Assembly (NCBI GenBank): GCA_900766645.1
Contig: CAAFWD010000083.1
Coordinates: 1-18,306, forward strand
Direction of reading: 5' to 3'
Length of the DNA: 18,306 nucleotides
Origin: an uncultured Cetobacterium sp.
Lineage (GTDB): Bacteria; Fusobacteriota; Fusobacteriia; Fusobacteriales; Fusobacteriaceae
Part shown: positions 6,903 through 14,504 of the stretch, piece by piece
Layout of the letters: the number at the start of each line of letters is the position of its first letter
Numbering within the stretch: the first letter of the stretch is position 1
Translations under genes and position numbers: made by a program
Notes under the pieces: generated by a model
Databases searched by the model: none
Seen by the model: the letters and a program-made list of their open reading frames with translations, nothing else
Told to the model about the DNA's origin: nothing

Positions 6903-9083
6903 ATGAAGTATTGGCAAGAAATAGAAAGTGAAATAGATAAACATAAATTAAGAGTAGACAAAGAGAAGATCAAATTGGCTTTCTTTTTTGCAGAAGAATG
7001 TCATATAGGTCAATATAGAAAATCAGGAGAAAGCTATATAATGCATCCTGTTGAAGTAACAAAGATTTTAATAGAAATGAAGATGGATACAGAAGGAATA
7101 ATAGCTGGAATTCTTCATGATATAGTAGAGGATACTTTAATAACTATAGCAGATATAAAATATAACTTTGGAGAAGAGGTTGCTCATTTAGTAGATGGAG
7201 TAACAAAGCTTGATAATTTACCTAATGGAACAAAAAAACAGGATGAAAATATAAGAAAAATGATAATAGCTATGGCAAAAGATGTAAGAGTTATTATTAT
7301 TAAGCTGGCAGATAGACTTCATAATATGAGAACATTAAAATTTATGCCAGAAGAAAAGCAAAAAAGAATTGCAAAGGAAACAATATCAATTTATGCACCT
7401 TTAGCTCACCGTTTAGGGATAGCTAAAATAAAATGGGAACTAGAAGATATGTCTTTATATTATTTAGAACCTGAAAAATATAAAGAGATAAAAGCTCTAA
7501 TTGATGAGAAAAAAGACGAAAGAAAACAATACTTACAAGAGATGGTTGAAAGTATAAAAACTATCCTTGATGAGGTTCAAATATATGGAAAAGTAAAAGG
7601 AAGATTCAAACATTTTTATAGTATTTATAAAAAAATGTTTGAAAAGGGAAAAGATTTTGATGGGATCTATGATCTTATAGGAATTAGAATAATTTTAGAT
7701 ACAGAAGCTGAATGTTATAATACGCTAGGAGTCATACACAGTAACTTTAGACCTGTTCCAGGAAGATTTAAAGATTATATTGCAGTGCCTAAATCCAATA
7801 ATTACCAGTCAATTCATACAACAATAGTAGGACCTTTAGGGAAATTTGTAGAAATACAAATAAGAACTGAAGAGATGGATAAAGTTGCAGAGGAAGGAAT
7901 TGCAGCACACTGGAGTTATAAAGAAAAAAGAAAAGTAGAAAAGAAAGATCAAGTTTATGGATGGCTAAGGAATTTAGTAGAGCTTAATCAAGGAGCAGAG
8001 AATGCAGAAGAATTTATACAAAATGTAACTGGAGATATAGTTAAAGAAACAGTGTTTGTATTTTCTCCAAAAGGAGATGTTGTTGAATTAGCTCAAGGAG
8101 CAACACCGATAGATTTTGCATTTAATATACATACTGAAATTGGGATAAAATGTATAGGAGCCAAGGTTAATGGCAAAATAGTTCCATTAGACTATAAATT
8201 AAATAATGGAGATAGAATAGAGATAATAACTTCTAAAACTGCAAAAGGACCTGGAAATGATTGGCTTGATATAGTTGCAACTCAAAGTGCAAAAAGTAAA
8301 ATTAGAAAATGGTTGAAAGATCAAAGTTTAGAAGAAAATATAAAAATAGGAAAAGAATTAGTAGAAAAAGAATTAAGCAAAATAGGAATGACTTTAAAAG
8401 ATTTTGAAGAGGGACCTATATTGAAAAAGCATTTGGAAAAACATAATATTCCAACATTAGACGATTTTTATTTCCATATGGGAGAGACCAAAAGTAAAGT
8501 TGACATTATTATTGGAAAGGTAAAATTAGAACAAGAAAAAATAAAAGCACAACAAGAGATTATTTTAGAGGATTTAATTAAAGAGCCAGTTAAGAAAAAA
8601 TCTGGGAAAAAAGATGATCAAGGAATAATTATTGATGGAACAGATAATACTCTTGTTAGATTTGCAAAATGTTGTACTCCATTACCAGGGGACGAAATAG
8701 GCGGGTATGTAACAAAGCTTACAGGGATAGCAATTCATAGAAAAGATTGTCCAAATTACCAAGCTATGATAGAGCAAGATCCAGCAAGAGAGATAGATGT
8801 TCAATGGGATAAAAAATTATTAGAAACATCTCCTAAAAAAAATAAATACAGATTTATTTTTACAATAAAAGCAGTGGAGAGACCTAATATTTTAATGGAA
8901 GTTGTAACAACAATTTCAAATCATAAAATAAATGTATTATCTTTAAATTCATATACATCTAAAAAAGGATTAGACACATATGCAATGATAAAGATAACTG
9001 TTGAATTAAACAGTAAAGAGGAATATAAAGCATTAGTAAATCATTTATTAAAAATAAAAGATATAATATCAATAGACAGATAG
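6903..9083 (+). CDS. rel: Bifunctional (p)ppGpp synthetase/hydrolase (Rel/SpoT type)
   Basis: Long RelA/SpoT homologue that makes and degrades the stringent-response alarmones. The N-terminal HD hydrolase domain (about 25-180) retains its metal and catalytic residues: H48 in MHP, H72-D73, E76-D77 (HDIVEDT) and D137 with N141 (LADRLHNM). Hydrolysis should therefore work. The synthetase domain (about 225-345) has D257 (YDLIGIRI), FKDYIAVPKSNNYQSIHT (289-306) and E317 in VEIQIRT. A TGS domain follows at about 383-443, then helical and zinc-finger regions with C590, C591, H612 and C616, and a C-terminal ACT domain from about 650. Length 726 is normal for a full ribosome-associated Rel. AGGAAAGAGG at about 6887-6896 is the ribosome-binding site. 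It lies downstream of apt and 15 nt before tgt. A second, synthetase-only gene lies on the other strand at 10271-11170. Confidence 0.96.
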   Translation: MKYWQEIESEIDKHKLRVDKEKIKLAFFFAEECHIGQYRKSGESYIMHPVEVTKILIEMKMDTEGIIAGILHDIVEDTLITIADIKYNFGEEVAHLVDGVTKLDNLPNGTKKQDENIRKMIIAMAKDVRVIIIKLADRLHNMRTLKFMPEEKQKRIAKETISIYAPLAHRLGIAKIKWELEDMSLYYLEPEKYKEIKALIDEKKDERKQYLQEMVESIKTILDEVQIYGKVKGRFKHFYSIYKKMFEKGKDFDGIYDLIGIRIILDTEAECYNTLGVIHSNFRPVPGRFKDYIAVPKSNNYQSIHTTIVGPLGKFVEIQIRTEEMDKVAEEGIAAHWSYKEKRKVEKKDQVYGWLRNLVELNQGAENAEEFIQNVTGDIVKETVFVFSPKGDVVELAQGATPIDFAFNIHTEIGIKCIGAKVNGKIVPLDYKLNNGDRIEIITSKTAKGPGNDWLDIVATQSAKSKIRKWLKDQSLEENIKIGKELVEKELSKIGMTLKDFEEGPILKKHLEKHNIPTLDDFYFHMGETKSKVDIIIGKVKLEQEKIKAQQEIILEDLIKEPVKKKSGKKDDQGIIIDGTDNTLVRFAKCCTPLPGDEIGGYVTKLTGIAIHRKDCPNYQAMIEQDPAREIDVQWDKKLLETSPKKNKYRFIFTIKAVERPNILMEVVTTISNHKINVLSLNSYTSKKGLDTYAMIKITVELNSKEEYKALVNHLLKIKDIISIDR

Positions 9084-9098
9084 GAGAATAAAAAGCAA

Positions 9099-10259
9099 AT
9101 GAGTAAAAAATTACCAGTAACTTACGAGTTATACGGAAAAGATGGAAAAGCTAGAATTGGAAAAATAACAACTCCTCATGGAGAGGTTGAAACTCCAGTA
9201 TTTATGCCAGTAGGAACTCAAGCTACTGTAAAAGGGATGACACCTGAAGAGCTAGAGGAAATGGGAGCAGAAATTATACTAGGAAATACATATCACTTGT
9301 ATTTAAGACCAGGGGATGAACTAGTAGATAAATTTGGAGGACTTCATAAGTTTATGAACTGGAAAAAACCAATATTAACTGACAGTGGTGGATTTCAAGT
9401 ATTCAGTTTAGGAGATTTAAGAAACATTCAAGAAGAGGGAGTATACTTTAGATCTCACTTAGATGGATCGAAGCATTTTATCTCTCCTGAAAAATCTATA
9501 AATATTCAAAACAATTTAGGTTCGGATATAGTTATGTTATTTGATGAGTGCCCTCCAGGGATGTCATCAAAAGAATATTTAATACCATCGATAGAGAGAA
9601 CAACAAGATGGGCAAAAAGATGTGTAGAAGCTCATAGAAGACCTGATGAACAAGGGTTATTTGCAATTGTTCAAGGTGGAATTTATGAAGACCTAAGAGA
9701 TAAAAGTTTAGCTGAATTAAGTGAAATGGATGAGCATTTTTCAGGATATGCAGTAGGAGGACTAGCAGTAGGAGAGCCTAGACCTGATATGTATAGAATT
9801 TTAGATTATATAGTGGAAAGACTACCTGAAAATAAGCCTAGATACTTAATGGGAGTAGGAGAACCTTTAGATATGTTAGAAGCAGTTGCTTCAGGAATAG
9901 ATATGATGGACTGTGTTCAGCCAAGCAGAATTGGAAGACATGGAACTGTATTTACAAAATATGGAAGATTAGTTGTAAAAAATGCTTCTTATTCTGAAGA
10001 CACAAGACCTTTAGATGAAGGATGCGATTGCTATGTATGTAGAAATTATACTAGAGGGTACATAAGACATTTATTTAAAGCTCAAGAAATATTAGGAGCA
10101 AGACTAGCAACGTATCATAATCTATATTTCTTATTAAAACTTATGAAAGATTCAAGAACAGCTATAAAAGAGGGAAGATTTATGGAATTTAAATCTGAAT
10201 TTGAAAAGAATTATGGAATTGGAAAAAATAGTGATTGGATAAAACCTAAGAAATTTTAA
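9099..10259 (+). CDS. tgt: tRNA-guanine transglycosylase (queuine/preQ1)
   Basis: Exchanges guanine 34 in the anticodon of tRNAs for Tyr, His, Asn and Asp with preQ1 on the route to queuosine. The general base D95 lies in TDSGGFQVF (94-102). The nucleophile is D271 in DCVQPSR. The zinc ligands C309, C311, C314 and H340 are all present in the C-terminal region. GSDIVMLFDECPP (141-153) and QGGIYEDLR are also typical. Length 386 is as expected for the bacterial enzyme. The gene starts 15 nt after rel with AGGAG at 9082-9086 overlapping the rel stop. It is the last gene of its operon; the bidirectional terminator starts 4 nt after its stop. No other queuosine gene (queA, queC-F) is in the window, so substrate supply cannot be judged here. 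Confidence 0.97.
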   Translation: MSKKLPVTYELYGKDGKARIGKITTPHGEVETPVFMPVGTQATVKGMTPEELEEMGAEIILGNTYHLYLRPGDELVDKFGGLHKFMNWKKPILTDSGGFQVFSLGDLRNIQEEGVYFRSHLDGSKHFISPEKSINIQNNLGSDIVMLFDECPPGMSSKEYLIPSIERTTRWAKRCVEAHRRPDEQGLFAIVQGGIYEDLRDKSLAELSEMDEHFSGYAVGGLAVGEPRPDMYRILDYIVERLPENKPRYLMGVGEPLDMLEAVASGIDMMDCVQPSRIGRHGTVFTKYGRLVVKNASYSEDTRPLDEGCDCYVCRNYTRGYIRHLFKAQEILGARLATYHNLYFLLKLMKDSRTAIKEGRFMEFKSEFEKNYGIGKNSDWIKPKKF

Positions 10260-10263
10260 TAAA

Positions 10264-10296
10264 AAAGCACTCAAAACTGAGTGCTTTCTTTTTTAT
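10264..10296. terminator. Bidirectional terminator between tgt and the convergent alarmone synthetase
   Basis: AAAGCACTCA (10264-10273) and TGAGTGCTTT (10278-10287) form a perfect 10-bp stem with an AAAC loop. On the plus strand CTTTTTTAT follows; on the minus strand TTTTTTATTAAAA follows. It serves both converging operons. The TGA stop of the minus-strand synthetase (10271-10273) lies inside the stem. Confidence 0.9.
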
Positions 10297-11170
10297 CTAA
10301 AAGATGTCTAACCATTAAGTCATATCTAGCAGGAACTTTTTTATTTCTTTTATCTACATATCTTTTCATAATAGAAAGTTCTTCAATAGTTTGAAAATCT
10401 TTTAAAGTTTTAATACCTTTTCTAAAAAGAAGATCAATAGTTTTTTTACTAATAACTTGTGTAGAATAAACATCAAATTTATTATTTAAATATTTTCTAA
10501 GAGAGTTTGAATTAATTTCAATATCTTGTAGTTTATTATTTTCAATTTCAGAAGATACTTTTTTTTCATACTCATTGATTTCTTTAGAGATACTTTCAAA
10601 CTCTCTATCAGCAAGCTCTAGTATTCCAGCAAGAAGTTTAAATCTTCTTTTTATATCAGGTGGAAGTTGTCCACTAAATTTATAGTTTCTATCATGTTCA
10701 ACTTCAGCCCAAGCATGCTGTAGTATTGTTCTAACTTGTATTTCAAATTTTAACCCTTTAAATCTTTCAAATTCAGGAAGAGTTAAAAGGTTTTCAGGAA
10801 GAGAAGCGACTAAGTGTATAGATTTATATCCAACTTTATCTTCTCCTAAAACTTCACTTTTATCAATACTTTTATCCTCATCAATTAAAAATAGAGTTCT
10901 CAAAAAGTTTTCGACTATCTTAGTTTCACTTTCTAAAAATGTAATTATTCTTAAACCGCAAAGATCAGTCATCATATCTAAAGAAGTATAACCTTTTCGT
11001 TTTAATTTTTTTATAAAACTTTCTCTAGTTTTAGCTCTACTGGAAATAGAGTGATATGATATTTTTTCTTTTTCAAAAATATTTTTAAGAAATTTTTCCA
11101 ATCGTTTCCCCATTTTTCTATAGTTTTCACGATTTTCTTTATAGTAATCAACAAAAGTATTTGGATTCAT
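10271..11170 (-). CDS. Monofunctional RelA/SpoT-domain (p)ppGpp synthetase with C-terminal extension
   Basis: A 299-residue stand-alone alarmone synthetase. The synthetase domain covers about 40-195: SSRAKTRESFIKKLKRKG (43-60, substrate-binding loop), D69 in TDLCGLRI, GYKSIH (114-119), E143 in FEIQVRT and QHAWAEVEHDRNYK (151-164). There is no HD hydrolase, TGS or ACT domain, so it is expected only to make alarmone. The tail (about 200-299) is helical and contains LLFRKGIKTLKDFQTIEEL, which I cannot assign. The frame extends 15 codons further upstream, but AGGAGGAG at 11173-11180 lies 2 nt before the ATG at 11170, making that the better start; the longer start would overlap the preceding small gene. 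It is last in an operon with the asparaginase and the small gene. Relatives of this domain include toxic synthetases, but no antitoxin is evident. Confidence 0.87.
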   Translation of the reverse strand: MNPNTFVDYYKENRENYRKMGKRLEKFLKNIFEKEKISYHSISSRAKTRESFIKKLKRKGYTSLDMMTDLCGLRIITFLESETKIVENFLRTLFLIDEDKSIDKSEVLGEDKVGYKSIHLVASLPENLLTLPEFERFKGLKFEIQVRTILQHAWAEVEHDRNYKFSGQLPPDIKRRFKLLAGILELADREFESISKEINEYEKKVSSEIENNKLQDIEINSNSLRKYLNNKFDVYSTQVISKKTIDLLFRKGIKTLKDFQTIEELSIMKRYVDKRNKKVPARYDLMVRHLLDKKESTQF

Positions 11171-11172
11171 AA

Positions 11173-11180
11173 CTCCTCCT
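11173..11180 (-). promoter_or_regulatory. Ribosome-binding site that fixes the synthetase start
   Basis: AGGAGGAG reads on the minus strand immediately upstream of the ATG at 11170-11168 (spacer TT). The next in-frame ATG upstream (11215-11213) lies inside the coding end of the small gene and has no comparable site. Confidence 0.75.
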
Positions 11181-11198
11181 AAAAAATTAAGATTATAT

Positions 11199-11408
11199 TT
11201 ATGATATTTTATCAAATTTTATTTTAAATTCATTTTCAGATCTAACAAATAACATTTCGTTTCCAAATGGATCTAAAACTTTTTCAGAAAAAACTTTATA
11301 AAGGAACATATTTTGTCCATCTTGTTCATTAGTACAATTTAATATATTATAGTTTAATACTTGATAAAGTTTTCCATTCTTTTTATTTTTCCAAAGATTT
11401 TTTTCCAT
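11199..11408 (-). CDS. Small uncharacterised protein (69 aa)
   Basis: Hydrophilic protein without signal peptide or membrane segment. It has a short beta-rich look: WKNKKNGKLYQVLNY near the start, then NEQDGQNMFLYKVF and LFVRSENEFKIKF. The pattern (Lys/Gly followed by YQV, later an LYK strand and a VR...F ending) recalls small DUF1653-like folds, but the resemblance is loose and I do not claim it. GGAGG at 11412-11416 supports translation. It begins 15 nt after the asparaginase stop and ends 28 nt before the synthetase start, so it is co-transcribed with both. The frame, spacing and ribosome-binding site support a real gene; the function is unknown. Confidence 0.72.
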   Translation of the reverse strand: MEKNLWKNKKNGKLYQVLNYNILNCTNEQDGQNMFLYKVFSEKVLDPFGNEMLFVRSENEFKIKFDKIS

Positions 11409-11423
11409 ATTTCCTCCAAAATA

Positions 11424-12455
11424 TTATAAAGTTATTTCTCCGCAGATGTTGGCTTCCATTTGAGTTTTTATGTCAGAGATATCTAAATCTTTTCCTAATA
11501 GATACATAAGTTTTGAAATAGCAGCTTCTGGAGTCATATCTCTTCCATTTATAATACCTAAAGATTTAAGTGCACTACTAGCTTCGTAAAGGCCCATTTT
11601 AACAGAACCTGTTGTACATTGAGTAATATTTACAATAGCTATGTTTTTATCAACAACTTCTTTTAAGACATTAATGAACTCATTAGAAGTAGGGGCATTA
11701 CCATTTCCATATGTTTTTAAAATAATGCCTTTTATTTCAGGATGAGAGTCGATAATTGTTTTTATAAATTTAGGATTAAACCCTGGGAATATTTCAATAC
11801 AAATAACATTGTTATTGATGCTTAAATCTACATAAAATTCTTCTTTAGGCATTTCAAGAATCTTTTTATCGTTTATCTTTATTTCACAACCAATTTGTCC
11901 AAGAGCTCTATAGTTTGGTGAAGAAAAACCAAAATAATTTGTAGCATCAATTTTTCTAGCACGATTTCCTCTTAAAAGCTCATCTCTAAAACAAATTGTA
12001 ACTTCAGGAATGTTTCTAACACCGTAGATTCTATTTCCAGCTATATGAATAGATGTAATTAAATTTTGCAAGGCATCACTTCTAGGAATAACCAGTGGGA
12101 CTTGAGAACCTGTTAAAACTACAGGTTTATCTAAATTTTTTAACATAAATGATAGAGCTGAAGCAGTGTAAGCCATAGTGTCTGTTCCGTGAAGAATAAC
12201 AAATCCTCTATATTTATAATAATTTTCTTTTATGACTTTAGCAATATCAATCCAAAGTTCAGGATGCATATCAGAAGAATCGATAAGCTTAGGTATTTGA
12301 TAATAATCAGTAGGAAATTTATCTAAAATAGGATGATTTTTAGCAACTTCACTCCAACTGTTAGCAGGTCTTAGTGGACTAGAAGAATTCCCTTCTTCAC
12401 TATTAACCATTCCAATTGTTCCCCCAGTGTTGATTATAAGTATTTTTTCAAGCAT
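11424..12455 (-). CDS. ansA: L-asparaginase, type I (cytoplasmic)
   Basis: Hydrolyses asparagine to aspartate and ammonia. The first catalytic threonine is T13 in NTGGTIGM (9-16). The second motif HGTDTMAY (89-96) gives T91 and D92. RGNRARK (162-168) places K168 in the position of the family's catalytic lysine. There is no signal peptide, and the 343-residue length fits the cytosolic type I enzyme better than the secreted type II. AGGAGGG at 12461-12467 precedes the ATG at 12455. It follows purA after 49 nt that contain a hairpin and precedes the 69-aa gene and the alarmone synthetase. Its product aspartate is the co-substrate of PurA. A glutaminase or Glu-tRNA amidotransferase D-type role is less likely, as no partner subunit is present. 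Confidence 0.94.
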   Translation of the reverse strand: MLEKILIINTGGTIGMVNSEEGNSSSPLRPANSWSEVAKNHPILDKFPTDYYQIPKLIDSSDMHPELWIDIAKVIKENYYKYRGFVILHGTDTMAYTASALSFMLKNLDKPVVLTGSQVPLVIPRSDALQNLITSIHIAGNRIYGVRNIPEVTICFRDELLRGNRARKIDATNYFGFSSPNYRALGQIGCEIKINDKKILEMPKEEFYVDLSINNNVICIEIFPGFNPKFIKTIIDSHPEIKGIILKTYGNGNAPTSNEFINVLKEVVDKNIAIVNITQCTTGSVKMGLYEASSALKSLGIINGRDMTPEAAISKLMYLLGKDLDISDIKTQMEANICGEITL

Positions 12456-12473
12456 TTATACCCTCCTATAAAT

Positions 12474-12497
12474 AATCCCCTAGTTACCTAGGGGATT
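12474..12497 (-). terminator. Hairpin between purA and ansA (weak terminator or attenuator)
   Basis: AATCCCCTAG (12474-12483) and CTAGGGGATT (12488-12497) form a perfect 10-bp stem with a 4-nt loop, 7 nt after the purA stop. On the minus strand only ATTTATA follows, so the U-run is poor. No promoter fits between it and ansA, which starts 18 nt later, so ansA may depend on read-through. Confidence 0.6.
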
Positions 12498-12504
12498 TAA
12501 AGTT

Positions 12505-13785
12505 TTATATATCTTTTAAGAAAATGTTTTGAGATCTATCAGGACCAACTGAAACAACAGTTATTTGGCATCCTAAGTACTCTTCAACTCTAGCTAAGTA
12601 CTTTTTACAGTTCTCAGGTAACTCATCGTAGTTTTTCATATTAGAGATATCCTCTGTCCATCCTGGTAATTCTTCATAGATAGGTGTAGCATATGCTAAC
12701 TTCTCAGTTGCAGCAGGAACAGTTTTATAAACTTTTCCATCTATCTCGTATCCAGTACAGATCTTAAGTGTATCTAATCCACTTAATACGTCAATCTTAG
12801 TAATAACTACATCTGTTAATCCGTTAATATCAACAGCGTATTTACCAACAACAAGATCTAACCATCCACATCTTCTAGGTCTTCCAGTAGTAGCTCCGAA
12901 TTCTCCACCGATTTGTCTGATTTTTTCTCCTAAATCATTGTTTAATTCAGTAACAAATGGTCCTTCTCCAACTCTAGTTGTATAAGCTTTCATTACTCCA
13001 ATAACTCTATCAATTTTTCTAGGAGAAACTCCAGCTCCAGTAGTAACTCCTCCACTTGTAGGAGATGATGATGTAACATATGGATATGTTCCATAGTTGA
13101 TATCAAGCATCATAGCCTGAGCTCCTTCAAATAAAACGAACTTATCATTATCTAAAGCTTCATTGATTTCAGGAACAGCATCGATGATTCTATGCTTTAA
13201 TCTTTCAGCATATCCTTTATACTCTTCGAAAATCTCTTCAAATTTCATTTCAGGAGCATTGTATATTTTTGTAAATAATTCATTTTTCTCTTCTAAATTC
13301 ATTTTTAATTTCTTAGCAAATAAGTCCATATCTAAAAGCTCAACAGCTCTGATTCCAACTCTTGAGAATTTATCAGCATAACAAGGTCCGATTCCTCTTT
13401 TAGTAGTTCCGATTTTGTTATCTCCACTTTTCTCTTCTTTAAGAATATCTAATTGAACGTGGTAAGGCATGATAAGGTGAGCTCTGTCACTGATGTATAA
13501 GTGATCTACTTTAGCACCTTTTTCCTCTAATGTATCTAACTCTTTTAATAAAACTTTAGGATCAACAACAACACCAGGTCCTATTATACATTTACCTTGT
13601 CCGTGAAGCATTCCTGATGGAAGTAAGTGAAGAATAAACTTCTCTCCGTTAACAACAACTGTGTGTCCAGCATTGTTTCCACCTTGGAATCTTACAACGT
13701 AATCTGCTTTATGTCCAAGTACATCTATAATTTTACCTTTTCCTTCGTCTCCCCATTGTGTTCCAACTACAACATATCCTGCCAT
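12505..13785 (-). CDS. purA: Adenylosuccinate synthetase
   Basis: Joins IMP and aspartate with GTP to give adenylosuccinate, the first committed step to AMP. The P-loop GDEGKGK is at 12-18 with the general acid D13, and H41 lies in NNAGHT. KRGIGPCYADK (the IMP/loop region), TTGRPRRCGWLD and the C-terminal VGPDRSQNI are all in place. Length 426 is standard. GGAGG at 13792-13796 is the ribosome-binding site, and trmB ends 17 nt upstream. Codon choice differs from its neighbours: more codons ending in C (TTC, AAC, CAC, GAC) than in waaA or trmB, which fits high expression rather than transfer. The E. coli enzyme is inhibited by ppGpp, of interest beside two alarmone synthetases. Confidence 0.97.
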   Translation of the reverse strand: MAGYVVVGTQWGDEGKGKIIDVLGHKADYVVRFQGGNNAGHTVVVNGEKFILHLLPSGMLHGQGKCIIGPGVVVDPKVLLKELDTLEEKGAKVDHLYISDRAHLIMPYHVQLDILKEEKSGDNKIGTTKRGIGPCYADKFSRVGIRAVELLDMDLFAKKLKMNLEEKNELFTKIYNAPEMKFEEIFEEYKGYAERLKHRIIDAVPEINEALDNDKFVLFEGAQAMMLDINYGTYPYVTSSSPTSGGVTTGAGVSPRKIDRVIGVMKAYTTRVGEGPFVTELNNDLGEKIRQIGGEFGATTGRPRRCGWLDLVVGKYAVDINGLTDVVITKIDVLSGLDTLKICTGYEIDGKVYKTVPAATEKLAYATPIYEELPGWTEDISNMKNYDELPENCKKYLARVEEYLGCQITVVSVGPDRSQNIFLKDI

Positions 13786-13802
13786 ATAAAAACCTCCATG
13801 TA

Positions 13803-14504
13803 TTATTTAATTTTTTTTATTTCAATGTAATTGATATTTTTGTTGTGCTTACATATAAATAGATCTTCAAATTCTGTTCTGATGTTATCAGCAGCTTTTG
13901 GACTGTTATGTAAATCGTCTGTATGATAAATTACTTGGTAATTTTCTAAATCTTTTGAAAACTCTAAAACATCTGCGTAATATTGATCATGGTCAGTTTT
14001 AAAGAATAAAGTTCCACCAACTTTCATGATAACATCTAAAAGTTCAAAAAGTTTTGGCTGAAGAATTCTATTTTTTTCATTTCCTTCCCAAGGATCAGGA
14101 AAGTTAATGTATAAACCTTCAATTTCTCCTTCACCAATAAACTTAGTGATGTCCTCTCCACGTCTTCTTAAAAATACAACATTATTTAGATTTCTTTTAA
14201 CACATTTATTAGCAGATAATACTAATCTTTTAAATCTTATTTCTAAAGCCAGATGGTTTCTTTCAGGGTATTTAGCAGCCATTCCAGCGGCAAAATTTCC
14301 ACTTCCAGATCCAATTTCTAAATAAACTGGATTATTATTCTTAAATGCTTTTTGGTTCCACTGCCCTTTATATGAATCCATTACCTCACTATCATAAATG
14401 ATATGATTAGGATAGTCAACTAATTTTACCATATATGGGTTATAATTAGTTCTAGGATTTGTAAAGAAGTGCTTCCAAAGAGTATCCTCTAATCTTTCTT
14501 TCAT
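13803..14504 (-). CDS. trmB: tRNA (guanine-N7-)-methyltransferase
   Basis: Methylates G46 in the variable loop of tRNAs using S-adenosylmethionine. EIGSGSGNFAAGMA (63-76) is the SAM-binding loop, ALEIRFKR (86-93) follows, and INFPDPW (133-139) is the family signature. The C-terminal TEFEDLF (210-216) matches the tRNA-binding end seen in this family. Length 233 is usual. After the FPDPW motif most members carry a Lys/His-rich KKRHxKRR run; here it is EGNEKNRIL, a milder version. The ATG overlaps the waaA stop by 1 nt (TAATG at 14506-14502), which indicates translational coupling. purA follows after 17 nt. Confidence 0.92.
   Translation of the reverse strand: MKERLEDTLWKHFFTNPRTNYNPYMVKLVDYPNHIIYDSEVMDSYKGQWNQKAFKNNNPVYLEIGSGSGNFAAGMAAKYPERNHLALEIRFKRLVLSANKCVKRNLNNVVFLRRRGEDITKFIGEGEIEGLYINFPDPWEGNEKNRILQPKLFELLDVIMKVGGTLFFKTDHDQYYADVLEFSKDLENYQVIYHTDDLHNSPKAADNIRTEFEDLFICKHNKNINYIEIKKIK

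Noticed and set aside
11171..11215. 15-codon N-terminal extension of the small alarmone synthetase
   Set aside because: No ribosome-binding site for the upstream ATG, and it would overlap the small gene's 3' end; AGGAGGAG at 11173-11180 marks the downstream ATG.
10271..11408. Toxin-antitoxin (toxSAS-like) call for the synthetase and the 69-aa gene
   Set aside because: The adjacency alone is not enough: the synthetase resembles ordinary stand-alone forms, a full Rel hydrolase is nearby, and the small protein has no antitoxin features I can recognise. Kept only as a hypothesis in the findings.
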